From contig NZ_CADIJM010000004.1 in NCBI RefSeq assembly GCF_902859585.1, forward strand, positions 248,001-312,000: a stretch of 64,000 nucleotides of DNA. Reading direction: 5' to 3'. The stretch is from Achromobacter animicus. Lineage in GTDB: Bacteria; Pseudomonadota; Gammaproteobacteria; Burkholderiales; Burkholderiaceae_B. The notes beneath the pieces were generated by a model that saw nothing but the letters and a program-made list of their open reading frames with translations, ran no database searches and was not told where the DNA came from. Shown here piece after piece: positions 9,408 to 17,927 of the stretch. Every line of letters begins with the position of its first letter. Position 1 is the stretch's first letter. The translations under genes and the position numbers were made by a program.

Positions 9408-10274
9408 ATGCAGACAACCACTTCCCCCGCCGCCCCCAAGGCCATGAAGCCGCGCAGCCGCTACCGCTCGCTCGAATTCGTGCTGGGCGCGCTTCTGACC
9501 GGCGTCATGGTCCTGCTGGTGCTGGCATCCGGCTGGCTGTTTCCGGACGGCGGCGAATCGATGGACCTGGCCGCCCGCCTGATGGCCCCGTTCTCGTCGG
9601 CCGCCCATCCCTTCGGCACCGATCCGCTGGGCCGCGATGTACTGGCCCGCGTGATCGTCGGCGGCAAGATTTCGCTGCTGGTGGGCTTTGCCTCGGTGCT
9701 GGGCGGCGCGCTGCTGGGCATCGTGATGGGTCTCATCGCCGGGTACTACCGCGGCTTCTGGGACATGATCGTGATGCGCTTTGCCGACGTGCAGCTGGCG
9801 CTGCCCTTCATCCTGGTGGCGATCACGTTCATCGCCATCCTGGGCGGCGGGCTGTTCAACGTCATCTTCTTCATGATCGTGTCGCAATGGGTGCAGTACG
9901 CTCGCCTGGTGCGGGCGCAGGTGCTGGCGTTGCGCGAGCGCGAGTTCGTGCTGGCCGCGCGCGCCTTCGGGGTGCGCGACCTGGCGATGATCCGCCACCA
10001 CATCGTGCCCAACCTGCTGGGTCCGCTGGTGATCCTGATGACGCTGAACGTGGCCAACAACATCCTGCTGGAAAGCAGCCTGACCTTCCTGGGCCTGGGC
10101 GTGGATCCCATGATCCCGAGCTGGGGCGGTATGCTTGCCGACGGCCGCACGTACATGCAGACGGCCTGGTGGGTCAGCGTGTTTCCCGGGCTGGCCATCA
10201 TGCTGACGGTGCTGGGCCTGAACCTGCTGGGCGACTGGCTGCGCGACCGCCTGGACCCGACCGGCAAGGTCTGA
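9408..10274 (+). CDS. Peptide ABC importer permease 2 (DppC/GsiD type)
   Basis: The 288-residue inner-membrane permease starts at ATG 9408, just after the first permease. The hydrophilic N-terminus contains KPRSRYRSLEF, followed by a membrane helix and the DppC-type motif HPFGTDPLGRDVLARV. The EAA loop is around AARAFGVRDLAMIRHHIVPN, and the C-terminus reads LGDWLRDRLDP, as is usual for DppC proteins. It forms the translocation pore with the upstream permease. The frame is also open far upstream, but that segment overlaps the first permease and is not coding. Confidence 0.94.
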   Translation: MQTTTSPAAPKAMKPRSRYRSLEFVLGALLTGVMVLLVLASGWLFPDGGESMDLAARLMAPFSSAAHPFGTDPLGRDVLARVIVGGKISLLVGFASVLGGALLGIVMGLIAGYYRGFWDMIVMRFADVQLALPFILVAITFIAILGGGLFNVIFFMIVSQWVQYARLVRAQVLALREREFVLAARAFGVRDLAMIRHHIVPNLLGPLVILMTLNVANNILLESSLTFLGLGVDPMIPSWGGMLADGRTYMQTAWWVSVFPGLAIMLTVLGLNLLGDWLRDRLDPTGKV

Positions 10275-10313
10275 AGAATCGATCCGCGCCACGGGCCGGA
10301 AGGAATGTTGAGT

Positions 10314-12053
10314 ATGTCGTTGCTGGACAAGAGTTTCGATCGCACGCTGGACGCCTGGACACACGCCTACATGGCGCCGGCATGGCGTGGCGCGGTCGTG
10401 GAAGGCTGGGTGTTCGAAGGCGTGGACGCCCGGCGCGCCGCGCAGGCCAAGCTTGAGCAGGCGGGCGTGACGGCGCGCTTTCGCAGCGCCTACAAGCCGC
10501 TCGTGCACTATTTCCTTGAAGAGGTGGAGCGCGAGGGCCTGGTCTCGGCCGAGATCCGCTATCCGCTGCACGAACACGCGCAGGCCAAGCGCTTCACGCT
10601 GGAGGCCTATCCGCTTGTGGCGTTGCTGAAAGACGTGCGCGTGACGATGCTGCCCGGCGCCGACGACCTCCACTACGACGTGCGCCTGTCCTATGCCGAT
10701 GGCCGCACGCTCGACACCCGCGTGTTTGCGCCGAACCAGCTTGGGCATGCGCCGGACGGCACGCCGGAGCTGTCGCCTACCGGCTGGCTGCGCGTGCAGG
10801 ACGCCAGCGGCGCCGTGCAGACCGATGCCGCGCAGGCCACCGAGTACCAGTTGCTCTTTCGCAGCATCCTGGACACGGTTCGCAACCACACGTGGGGTGC
10901 GCACGAGCCGTATTTCGACCGGCTGGAAATCCGCGTGGATCTGCCCGGCATCGACTTCGCGCTGCCGGTGGACGAGGAAATCGTCAGCACGTTCGAAGCG
11001 CTGCACGAGGACATCTACTTCTCGCTGCTGGAGCACTTCCAGCAGCATTCCGGCCGCCCCTCCGGCGACCGCGGCTTGCAACCCGGCCAGATCATTCCCG
11101 ACATCCGCCGCCACGACGGCGCGCCGCGCGTGCAGATCTCGGTGGAGCCCTTCGCCCCGGTCGCTCCTGTGACGCCGGCCGCGCTTCCCGGTCCGCTGGC
11201 GCAAGCCCGAGAGCCGTTGTCGGCCGCGCAGATCGCCGGCTGCATGGCGGCCTTTGGCGGCGACACCTTCCAAGCCGTGTCACGCCAAGGCCGACCCGTG
11301 TTGGGCACCTATGTGCGCGGGTCTGGCCCGGCCGTCTTCATTTCCGGCGCGCAGCATGCCAACGAAACCTCTGGTGTCGTGGGCGCCTTGCGTGCGGCCG
11401 AGGCGTTGGCCGCACGCGGCGACGCGCATTTCGCATTGATCGCCTCCGAGAACCCGGACGGCTATGCGCTCTTTAACCGGCTGCGCGAGCACCACCCGCG
11501 CCACATGCTGCACGCTTCGCGCTACAGCGCGCTGGGCGACGACATCGCCTACCGCGAACGCGCGCCGTTTTTCGAACGGGACGGCCGTCACCAGGCGCAT
11601 GCGATCAGCGGCGCGCAGTTGCATATCAACCTGCATGGCTATCCCGCGCACGAATGGACGCGTCCGCTGTCGGGTTACCTGCCGCGCCACTTCGAGCTGT
11701 GGACCATTCCCAAGGGATTCTTCCTGGTCCTGCGCCATCATCCGGGATGGGCCGACCGCGCTCAACGGTTGATCGAAGGCGTCACCGCGCGGCTGGCGCG
11801 CAACGTGCCGGGACTGGTGGAGTTCAACGCGCGGCAGTTGGAACTCTTTCATGCCCATGCGCTCGAAAAGGGTTTTGACGTGCTTAACGGCATCCCCGTG
11901 CAGGTCACGGAGACCGACCGCGAGGAACTACCCATGGCGCTGATTTCGGAGTTTCCGGATGAAACGGTCTACGGAGACCGATTCGTTTTCGCGCATACTG
12001 TGCAGATGGAAACCGTCCTGGCAGCCACGGACCTGTATCGCGCCGGGCTTTAG
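10314..12053 (+). CDS. M14-family zinc carboxypeptidase-like protein with large N-terminal domain
   Basis: The 579-residue protein has a C-terminal M14 peptidase-like domain. Zinc ligands are visible as HANE (His348, Glu351) and the HINLHGYP segment (His437/His441). ENPDGY is at about 379, and a late EFPDE stretch could supply the catalytic Glu. Residues 1-300 form an N-terminal region I do not recognise. There is no signal peptide, so it should act in the cytoplasm. ATG 10314 is chosen because GGAAGGA precedes it by 9 nt; the in-frame ATG at 10305 abuts that sequence. It lies 39 nt after the second permease, which suggests it trims the imported peptide or amide. Confidence 0.85.
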   Translation: MSLLDKSFDRTLDAWTHAYMAPAWRGAVVEGWVFEGVDARRAAQAKLEQAGVTARFRSAYKPLVHYFLEEVEREGLVSAEIRYPLHEHAQAKRFTLEAYPLVALLKDVRVTMLPGADDLHYDVRLSYADGRTLDTRVFAPNQLGHAPDGTPELSPTGWLRVQDASGAVQTDAAQATEYQLLFRSILDTVRNHTWGAHEPYFDRLEIRVDLPGIDFALPVDEEIVSTFEALHEDIYFSLLEHFQQHSGRPSGDRGLQPGQIIPDIRRHDGAPRVQISVEPFAPVAPVTPAALPGPLAQAREPLSAAQIAGCMAAFGGDTFQAVSRQGRPVLGTYVRGSGPAVFISGAQHANETSGVVGALRAAEALAARGDAHFALIASENPDGYALFNRLREHHPRHMLHASRYSALGDDIAYRERAPFFERDGRHQAHAISGAQLHINLHGYPAHEWTRPLSGYLPRHFELWTIPKGFFLVLRHHPGWADRAQRLIEGVTARLARNVPGLVEFNARQLELFHAHALEKGFDVLNGIPVQVTETDREELPMALISEFPDETVYGDRFVFAHTVQMETVLAATDLYRAGL

Positions 12054-12089
12054 CGGCTTACCGGTGTCTGACACCCAAGCAACAAGAAA

Positions 12090-12527
12090 ATGAAAATCCG
12101 AGAACGCAACCACGGCGACGATCTGGCCCTGGTGGACATCTGGCTCCGTTCGGTGCGCGCCACCCACACTTTTCTGACTGAAAAGGAAATCCAGGCCATG
12201 TACCCGCAGGTGCTGAACACGTACCTGCCGTCCGTCAGGGTCTGGGTCTGTGAGGACGATGCCGGCGAAGTGGCCGGCTTCATGGGTCTGACCGGCAACA
12301 AGGTCGAGATGCTGTTCGTGGATGCCAACAAGCGAGGCAAAGGCGCTGGCCGCCGCCTGCTGAATTTTGCGCGATCGCTGCACGGCACGCTGCTGGTGGA
12401 CGTGAACGAGCAGAATCCGCAGGCGCATGGCTTCTACAAGCACTACGGATTTCAGGACGTGGGCCGCTCGGCCTACGACGACTCGGGCCGTCCCTTTCCC
12501 ATCATCCACATGAAGCTTGCCGGCTGA
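12090..12527 (+). CDS. yjaB: GNAT acetyltransferase, YjaB-like
   Basis: The 145-residue protein matches the GNAT N-acetyltransferase fold and closely resembles E. coli YjaB. The acetyl-CoA loop is seen as RGKGAGRRLL (about residues 74-83). The YjaB-like stretches are VNEQNPQAHGFYKHYGF and the DDSGRPFP segment near the end. It transfers an acetyl group from acetyl-CoA to an unknown amine. It sits 36 nt after the M14 gene on the same strand and could be read through from that operon, but no functional link is evident. The stop codon lies in a hairpin shared with the next, convergent gene. Confidence 0.9.
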   Translation: MKIRERNHGDDLALVDIWLRSVRATHTFLTEKEIQAMYPQVLNTYLPSVRVWVCEDDAGEVAGFMGLTGNKVEMLFVDANKRGKGAGRRLLNFARSLHGTLLVDVNEQNPQAHGFYKHYGFQDVGRSAYDDSGRPFPIIHMKLAG

Positions 12528-12541
12528 AGCATCCGCTTCAG
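12524..12541. terminator. Hairpin overlapping the stop codons of two convergent genes
   Basis: CTGAAGC and GCTTCAG form a perfect 7-bp stem with a 4-nt ATCC loop. The left arm contains the TGA of the yjaB-like gene and the right arm contains the stop of the convergent 70-residue gene. There is no T-tract, so intrinsic termination is uncertain. Confidence 0.45.
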
Positions 12542-12750
12542 TTGCCGTGCGCCTCGTGCCGCGCGCGCCACGCCTTCAGCGCTTCGCGGTAGCGGTCCAT
12601 CGCTTCGTCGTAAAGGTCATAGACGCAGGGAATGCACCCGCTGTTGCAGCATTCGTCAGGCGCGGGACGCTCGGGCGGAACAGGCGGCGGGTCGTCGTTG
12701 GATGTTGCGGCGGGGCTCGACTTGCCGCCAGTCGGTTTCTTCGTGCTCAT
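12538..12750 (-). CDS. Small oxidoreductase-like (N-terminal) domain protein
   Basis: The 70-residue protein has a proline-rich stretch (PPPVPPERPAPDE) followed by CCNSGCIPCVYDLYDEA. This is the four-cysteine pattern of the oxidoreductase-like N-terminal domain family (PF09791), which usually occurs as a short stand-alone protein in proteobacteria. The cysteines may bind metal or be redox active; the biochemical role is unknown. The N-terminus is Lys/Ser-rich with no signal peptide, so it is probably cytoplasmic. It converges on the yjaB-like gene. Confidence 0.85.
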   Translation of the reverse strand: MSTKKPTGGKSSPAATSNDDPPPVPPERPAPDECCNSGCIPCVYDLYDEAMDRYREALKAWRARHEAHGN

Positions 12751-12797
12751 CGCGTCATGTTAGCGCCGCGCACCCAGCTCGGGCACGTCGCGCGCCT

Positions 12798-13343
12798 TCA
12801 CACGCCTTCCCGCTTGCGCCAGTCCGCCCGGCGGATTTCGTAGCAGACCTTGGGCTCCGGCGCGTCGCCGGTCATGCCGACATAACGCAACCCGGTCTTT
12901 TCCATGACGCGTTGCGACGCCAGGTTTGAACGCAGCGCCACGGCGCCCAGCACGTCGACGGGCAGCAGGCGAAACCCCAGCCCGATCAGCGCACGCGAAA
13001 TCTCCGGCGCGAAACCCTTGCCCCAGCAGTCGGGATGCAAGGCATAGGCCAGTTCAACACTGGCCCGCCCCGGCGCAGTGGACACCTTCAACCCCGCGCG
13101 GCCCGCGGGCCGACCGGTGTCGCGGTCTTGCAGCACATACATGCCATAGCCATGCTCGGTCCAGTGGACGATGTTCTGCGCCACATAGCGCCGGCTGGCC
13201 GCCGCGTCGCGCGTGCCTCCCATGGACTGCATCAGGTCGGCATTGGCGTGCATTTCGATCATGAACGGCAAATGCGCCTGGGACATCCGGCTGGCGGACA
13301 GGCGCAGGGTCTGGAAATCGTCGGGAAACTCGGCGGACGGCAT
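12798..13343 (-). CDS. GNAT acetyltransferase, RimJ/RimL-like
   Basis: The 181-residue protein belongs to the Acetyltransf_3 branch of GNAT enzymes. It has the opening FQTLRLSA (usual for ribosomal-protein acetyltransferase relatives), a central ELAYALHPDCWGKGFAPE segment that forms the CoA site, and the late SQRVMEKTGLRYVG helix-strand. I chose ATG 13343; a GTG at 13436 would add 31 residues of low-quality sequence. No strong ribosome-binding site is visible at either. The substrate is unknown. It runs in the same direction as the 70-residue gene, 47 nt upstream of it. Confidence 0.85.
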   Translation of the reverse strand: MPSAEFPDDFQTLRLSASRMSQAHLPFMIEMHANADLMQSMGGTRDAAASRRYVAQNIVHWTEHGYGMYVLQDRDTGRPAGRAGLKVSTAPGRASVELAYALHPDCWGKGFAPEISRALIGLGFRLLPVDVLGAVALRSNLASQRVMEKTGLRYVGMTGDAPEPKVCYEIRRADWRKREGV

Positions 13344-13565
13344 GGGAGTCGGAGGCGATGGCGGACGAAGTTCGGGGACGGGCTGGCCGTCCGGATGGCG
13401 GACCCGCCGATCATACCGGCCGGCACGGTCTTGCACACTTGCGCCTAACCCTCACCCGCGCTGCAGCCCCACGAGACTCCAAAGAAAAATCGCAATGCGC
13501 TCGCAGAGGCGGCCAGGGCCGCAGCGGATTCGCCGCGGCCCGCCGCTGCGCCATCGGCGCCTCGC

Positions 13566-15122
13566 TTATTGCTCGGGATACGCACGCATGGCGGCGGGCT
13601 GTTCCGCCACCAGCGCGTCCAGGATGCGCTTGCCCACGCGGCCGTCCTGCGGCAGGTTCAGGCGCGCCTGCTCTGCCCGCACGGCATCGCGCGTCTTGCC
13701 GCCCGGGATGCCGTCGGCCACCCCGATGTCATGGCCGCGGCCATAAAGCTGCTTCTGCAGTTCCTTGATCTGCGCGCGGGACAGGCCGGGATCGTCGGTC
13801 GGCCATGCGGTCACCAGCGCCGGGCCGCCTTGCAGGCGGTTCAGCAACAGCGACACGGCCAGGCCATAGCGGCGCGACTGGTTGTAGTGCAGGATGGCGT
13901 CGAAATTGACCGTGGCCAGGAACACCGGTCCGCGCGCGCCGGTCGGCGCAAACAGGTACGCCTGCTGGTCGTTGCCCGAAGGCAGCTTCAACACCGAGCC
14001 GTCTCCTTGCTTGACGCCGGCCTGCGCCCATTGGGCGATCGTGCGGCGGTCCTTGGATCCCACGTACTCGGCGTCGGGCTCGGGCGGGATCGCGGCGGCC
14101 AGCTCGACCGGCACGCGCACTTCCACGACGGCGGGCAACCCATGCGTCCATTGGGCGCGGCGCTTGCGCAGATGGTTTGCCGTGGAGGCTAGCGCGTCGG
14201 GCAGCGAGTTGTAGAGGTCGATGCGGCCGTCGCCATCGCCGTCGGCAGCCAGTTCGTAGAACGAAGTCGGAATGAATTGGGTCATGCCGAACGCGCCGCT
14301 CCAGGATCCGACGAACTTGTCGGCGGGCACAGTGCCGTCGCGCAAGAGGCGCACGGACGCGTAGGCGTTCTTTTCCCAGAGCGGCTTGTTCTCGGTGCAG
14401 GCGCGCGTCAGCCAGGCATTGAGCACGTCGGTCTTGCCGACCTGGCGGCCGTAGTTGGTTTCGATGCCGAAGATGGCGACCAGCGTCGCGGGGTCAACCT
14501 GGTATTGCTGGCTGATGGCGCCAAGCTCCTTGCCGTATTTGGAGAGCACGGCCTTGCCGTCCTGCACGCGCTCGTCGTCGACCGTCTTGGCGATGTAGTC
14601 CCACCAGCTTTCGCGGCCCTCGGGCTGACCCTTGGCCGACGCGACGGTCGTGGGCAGCAGCGTGGCGTTGGCCGTGTACTTGTCCCAGTCGGCGACGGTC
14701 AGGCCGTTGGCCGTGGCGCCCTTGCGCAGCTTGTCGATGCAGGCCTTGGTGTCGAGCTCGGTCGGGACGGTGACGGTCGGCGCGGCGGCAGCGGCGGCGG
14801 GCGCGGCAGACGCAGCAGGTGCAGCCGGAGCAGCGGCAGCAGCAGGCGCGGCAGACGGAGCCGGCGCGGCGGCGGGGGCCACAGAAGCGGCGGGTGCCGC
14901 AGCGGGCGCGGCATGCGCGGCCGGCGCCGGCGTGTCGTCAAAGCTGCGTTTGGGTTTGAGCACGGGCTGTTGCTGTTCCGGCGCGGGCGTCTGGACACGC
15001 GATCCTGTGGCCGATCCGGGCGACTGCGCCTGCGCGGCGCTGGCGGCAGCGGCGGTCAGTGCCGCGGCCAGCAGCACGCGGGAAAGGCTGTCGATTCGAG
15101 GACGGGAGAAACTCTGGCGCAT
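13566..15122 (-). CDS. Lytic murein transglycosylase, MltB family, with peptidoglycan-binding domain
   Basis: The 518-residue exported enzyme cleaves peptidoglycan glycan strands to 1,6-anhydro ends. It has a signal peptide (about residues 1-32), then a long Ala/Pro low-complexity linker (about 65-115). The SLT_2 catalytic domain carries the catalytic Glu221 in FGIETNYG and the downstream GAFGMTQFIPTSF and DGDGDGRIDLYNS motifs. A C-terminal PG_binding_1 domain (about 440-505) ends the protein. There is no lipobox, so unlike E. coli MltB it is probably soluble in the periplasm. The linker may let the catalytic domain reach away from its anchor. It lies 73 nt downstream of the MATE gene, in the same direction. 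Confidence 0.94.
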   Translation of the reverse strand: MRQSFSRPRIDSLSRVLLAAALTAAAASAAQAQSPGSATGSRVQTPAPEQQQPVLKPKRSFDDTPAPAAHAAPAAAPAASVAPAAAPAPSAAPAAAAAPAAPAASAAPAAAAAAPTVTVPTELDTKACIDKLRKGATANGLTVADWDKYTANATLLPTTVASAKGQPEGRESWWDYIAKTVDDERVQDGKAVLSKYGKELGAISQQYQVDPATLVAIFGIETNYGRQVGKTDVLNAWLTRACTENKPLWEKNAYASVRLLRDGTVPADKFVGSWSGAFGMTQFIPTSFYELAADGDGDGRIDLYNSLPDALASTANHLRKRRAQWTHGLPAVVEVRVPVELAAAIPPEPDAEYVGSKDRRTIAQWAQAGVKQGDGSVLKLPSGNDQQAYLFAPTGARGPVFLATVNFDAILHYNQSRRYGLAVSLLLNRLQGGPALVTAWPTDDPGLSRAQIKELQKQLYGRGHDIGVADGIPGGKTRDAVRAEQARLNLPQDGRVGKRILDALVAEQPAAMRAYPEQ

Positions 15123-15195
15123 GGCTTTCCTGAAAAATCGAAGTCAGCCGGGATCGTACCGCGACCAGCCGCCGAAATCGAACGCGCCCCCCCTG

Positions 15196-16554
15196 CTAGG
15201 CCGCCGCGCCGTGCTGGAATCCCGCCGGTGGCGCGCGCAGCACGCGCCGGCACAGCCACATCGCAATCAGGCTGAAAATCGCAAAGCCGCCCATCTGCCC
15301 CAGCATCACGCCCTCGGGCCCGCCCAGGTGCGCGCCCAGCCACACGAAGGGTATGGTGCCCACCGTGGCGCGCAGCCAGCCGATAGCGGTGGAATACGTG
15401 GCGTATCCCAGGTTGTTGAACACCGAGATCGCGACGAAGAACAGGCTGTTCAGCGCCCACGCAAAGCTGCCGACGCGGCAGAAGAAGACGATCAGGTCGC
15501 GCCCGGGCCCCGTGACCCGGAAGACATCCGGCATCCACGGCGCCAGCACCGCCAGCGCGACAGCCGCCGAGAACCCATACAGCAACGCCCAGCGCGTCGT
15601 AAGCGCCACGGTGGCCTTCACGCGGTCCCAGTGGCCGGCCCCCAGGTTCTGCCCGAGGATCGGGCCGATGGCGCCGGGCAGCACGAAGAACAGCGAATAG
15701 GCCAGTTGCAGCAGCCGGTCGACCACCGTGGCGCCCGCCAGCACGCTCGGACCGAAGCTGGAATAGGTAGAGACGGTAAAGATGACCGCCGCCGGCGTGG
15801 CCAGGGTGGTCAGCGCCGCAGGCAAGGCGATATTGCCGATGGCGCCCAGGTGCTCTCCTAGTTCCCGCGCGGGCGGCCAGGTCACCAGCCGGTGCTTGCC
15901 GAACACCAGCCAGGCGCCCAGCACCACGGTGGCGACGCGCCCCACCCCGCCGGCCCAGGCAATGCCCTCCATGCCGCCGTCCAGCACGAAGATGACGATG
16001 GGGTCTAGCACGGCGACCGTGCCGGTGCCGGCCAGCAGCACCCACATCGACTGCCGCCCCTGGCCGGCCGCGCGCAGCAGATTCGACAGCATCATTCCGA
16101 TGCCCATGACCACCGCGAACGGCGTGGTGATGAGCACATACGACAGCAAATGGTCGCGCACGTCTTCGGCCAGGCCAATGGCGGCGGTGAACGGGCCGAT
16201 CGCCGCCAGAAACACCGCGCCCGCCGCCACCGCGGCGGCGGCCATCAGGATCAGCGACGCGCCCGCAAGTGTGCGCGCCCGGCCGGCGTCCTGGGCGCCA
16301 AGCGCACGCGAGACCAGCGCCGCGCCGCCCACCGTGACGCCGATGCAGACGGACGTGATGGTGAATTGCGTCATGGACCCGAAGCCCACCGCGCCCAATA
16401 CGGCTTCGTCCTCGAGCGTGCCCAGGTAAAGCAGCGACAGGAACTCCACGGCGAAGACGGCCAGCATGCTGGCCCAGCCGGTCAGAATCATCTCGAGCAC
16501 GTGCCCGCCGAGCGGGCCGGTCACGAAGCGGGCGTGGGATGCGGGTGCGTTCAA
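15196..16554 (-). CDS. MATE-family multidrug/cation antiporter
   Basis: The 452-residue protein has about twelve hydrophobic helices in two related halves, as in MATE exporters. The first half shows the LSLLYLGTLEDEAVLGAV and VSRALGAQD segments; the second shows VVDRLLQLAYSLFFVLPGAIGPILGQNLGAG, typical of the family. It would export cationic drugs or metabolites from the cytoplasm using a Na+ or H+ gradient; the substrate is unknown. It precedes the transglycosylase gene with a 73-nt gap. No regulator is adjacent. Confidence 0.93.
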   Translation of the reverse strand: MNAPASHARFVTGPLGGHVLEMILTGWASMLAVFAVEFLSLLYLGTLEDEAVLGAVGFGSMTQFTITSVCIGVTVGGAALVSRALGAQDAGRARTLAGASLILMAAAAVAAGAVFLAAIGPFTAAIGLAEDVRDHLLSYVLITTPFAVVMGIGMMLSNLLRAAGQGRQSMWVLLAGTGTVAVLDPIVIFVLDGGMEGIAWAGGVGRVATVVLGAWLVFGKHRLVTWPPARELGEHLGAIGNIALPAALTTLATPAAVIFTVSTYSSFGPSVLAGATVVDRLLQLAYSLFFVLPGAIGPILGQNLGAGHWDRVKATVALTTRWALLYGFSAAVALAVLAPWMPDVFRVTGPGRDLIVFFCRVGSFAWALNSLFFVAISVFNNLGYATYSTAIGWLRATVGTIPFVWLGAHLGGPEGVMLGQMGGFAIFSLIAMWLCRRVLRAPPAGFQHGAAA

Positions 16555-16632
16555 GGCAAGTCTGCCATTGCGCGACGAGGCGTGAGCGGCATTACTGGCG
16601 CGGGGCCATTGCGCGGCGTTGTCTGCGTGCCG

Positions 16633-16998
16633 TTATTGCGCAGCCTGCGGCGCGTCGCGCAATTGCGCCAGGCGCTGCACCGCCAGTTCATAACCCTGGG
16701 CCGCGGCGGCCTCGTACCAGCGCAGCGCTTCCTTCATGTCGAAGTGCTCCATGACGAGGCCCTGCATGTATTGGGCGCCCGGCTCGCCGCGCTGCGCCGC
16801 GGCCAGCACCGCCCGTTCGGCCATGCCGTCCTGGCGCGGCGATTCGCCATAGATGTGGGCGTTGCCGCCCTCGATGGTGCCGCCCAGCTCGCGCAGCGAC
16901 GGCGGGGTCTGTATGAACAGCTGGCGCCAGAACATCGCGACCAGCACCACGGATAGCGCAAAAAAGAAGGTCCAGGTGAAAAGCCGTTTGGCGGTCAT
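16633..16998 (-). CDS. Small membrane-anchored protein with Sel1-like segment
   Basis: The 121-residue protein has one N-terminal membrane helix (about residues 7-25) and a periplasmic C-terminal part. The region AQYMQGLVMEHFDMKEALRWYEAAAAQGYELA resembles one Sel1/TPR-like repeat, so it may mediate protein contacts. ATG 16998 is preferred over a start at 17067, which would overlap the lipoprotein gene upstream and add a segment with no family likeness. It follows that gene by 43 nt and precedes the MATE gene. Function unknown. Confidence 0.7.
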   Translation of the reverse strand: MTAKRLFTWTFFFALSVVLVAMFWRQLFIQTPPSLRELGGTIEGGNAHIYGESPRQDGMAERAVLAAAQRGEPGAQYMQGLVMEHFDMKEALRWYEAAAAQGYELAVQRLAQLRDAPQAAQ

Positions 16999-17041
16999 GT
17001 TTTTCTCGGTCTCGGTGAAGGCAGGCTCGCGCCCGCGGAAT

Positions 17042-17803
17042 TCAGGGATGATTGGTGGCGGGCGCAAACCAGTATTGGAACAAATCGCCGCGATTGGTGT
17101 ACCAGGGCAGCAGCATTCCGATGCTGTCGGACTCGCGTTGCACCGTCAGCAGCAGCCCGCCTGCGTCCTTGCGCAGAACGGCAACATGACGCCGCACACC
17201 CATGGATTCATGCTGGCGCCAATCATGCCGCACGCTGATCCATAGCCGGCCCTGCGTGCAACCGGCAGCGCGCCAGATCGTGTTGCCGGGGCGCATGGGC
17301 TCGCCGCCCGAGGCCATGGAGCTGGCGCCGTCGTCGTGGACGGCAAGTAGCGCGGCCTCGTGCGCACCTTGCCCATCACGCGTCTCGATCTGCCAACCGC
17401 GCGCATCAGCCACGAACGAAACGGTTGAGCGGGATGACGGCTTCCACGCCGGAAGCGGCGCATCGCGCATGCCCGGCAGGTCCAAGGGGTAAAGCAAAAA
17501 TCCACGCAGGTCTTCGAGCAGGACAGCGTCGGCATCGCCCGCGCGGCGTTCGCCCTGGGCGCGATAAGTGCCGGTCAGGTCGGGACATTGCGCCGGATCC
17601 GACGGCAACAGGACTGGCGTGTTGTCTTTGAAGGACGGCCACCTCACGGCGACCTCGTCCACGCGCGACGCGGTGCAGCCGGCCAGCGCCGCGGCCAGCA
17701 AGGTGATCGTTGCGAGGACGCCGGCGCGTTTAGCGTTAGGCCAGCCTTCACGCTGGGTGACGCATTGCGCGGCACACCAGCCGCCCCGCTCCTTCAAAGT
17801 CAA
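17042..17803 (-). CDS. Putative lipoprotein of unknown function, start codon uncertain
   Basis: The frame encodes a clear lipoprotein signal, LLAAALAGC, followed by about 215 residues that I do not recognise, with alternating polar and hydrophobic stretches suggesting a beta-rich periplasmic domain. No in-frame ATG or GTG precedes the lipobox at normal distance. The nearest candidates are TTG at 17803 and 17797, giving an n-region of about 30 residues. A far upstream ATG would overlap the LysR gene on the other strand. Either a TTG start or a sequence error near 17750-17800 is possible. It is divergent from the LysR gene and upstream of the Sel1-like gene. Confidence 0.6.
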   Translation of the reverse strand: MTLKERGGWCAAQCVTQREGWPNAKRAGVLATITLLAAALAGCTASRVDEVAVRWPSFKDNTPVLLPSDPAQCPDLTGTYRAQGERRAGDADAVLLEDLRGFLLYPLDLPGMRDAPLPAWKPSSRSTVSFVADARGWQIETRDGQGAHEAALLAVHDDGASSMASGGEPMRPGNTIWRAAGCTQGRLWISVRHDWRQHESMGVRRHVAVLRKDAGGLLLTVQRESDSIGMLLPWYTNRGDLFQYWFAPATNHP

Positions 17804-17927
17804 TGCCGCTCTCCCGTTGCAAGCCGAAGCCCATGCAGGCGTCGAACTATATCCCGAATCCCGCACTGCGTTGCCAAGCGCCCGGCACGGGAGAATAATC
17901 GGCAAATCGCTTCCGCTCCCCTGCGCC

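Noticed and set aside
9366-11273. 635-residue open frame on the minus strand across permease and peptidase genes
   Set aside because: It crosses several real genes on the other strand and has a random basic composition.
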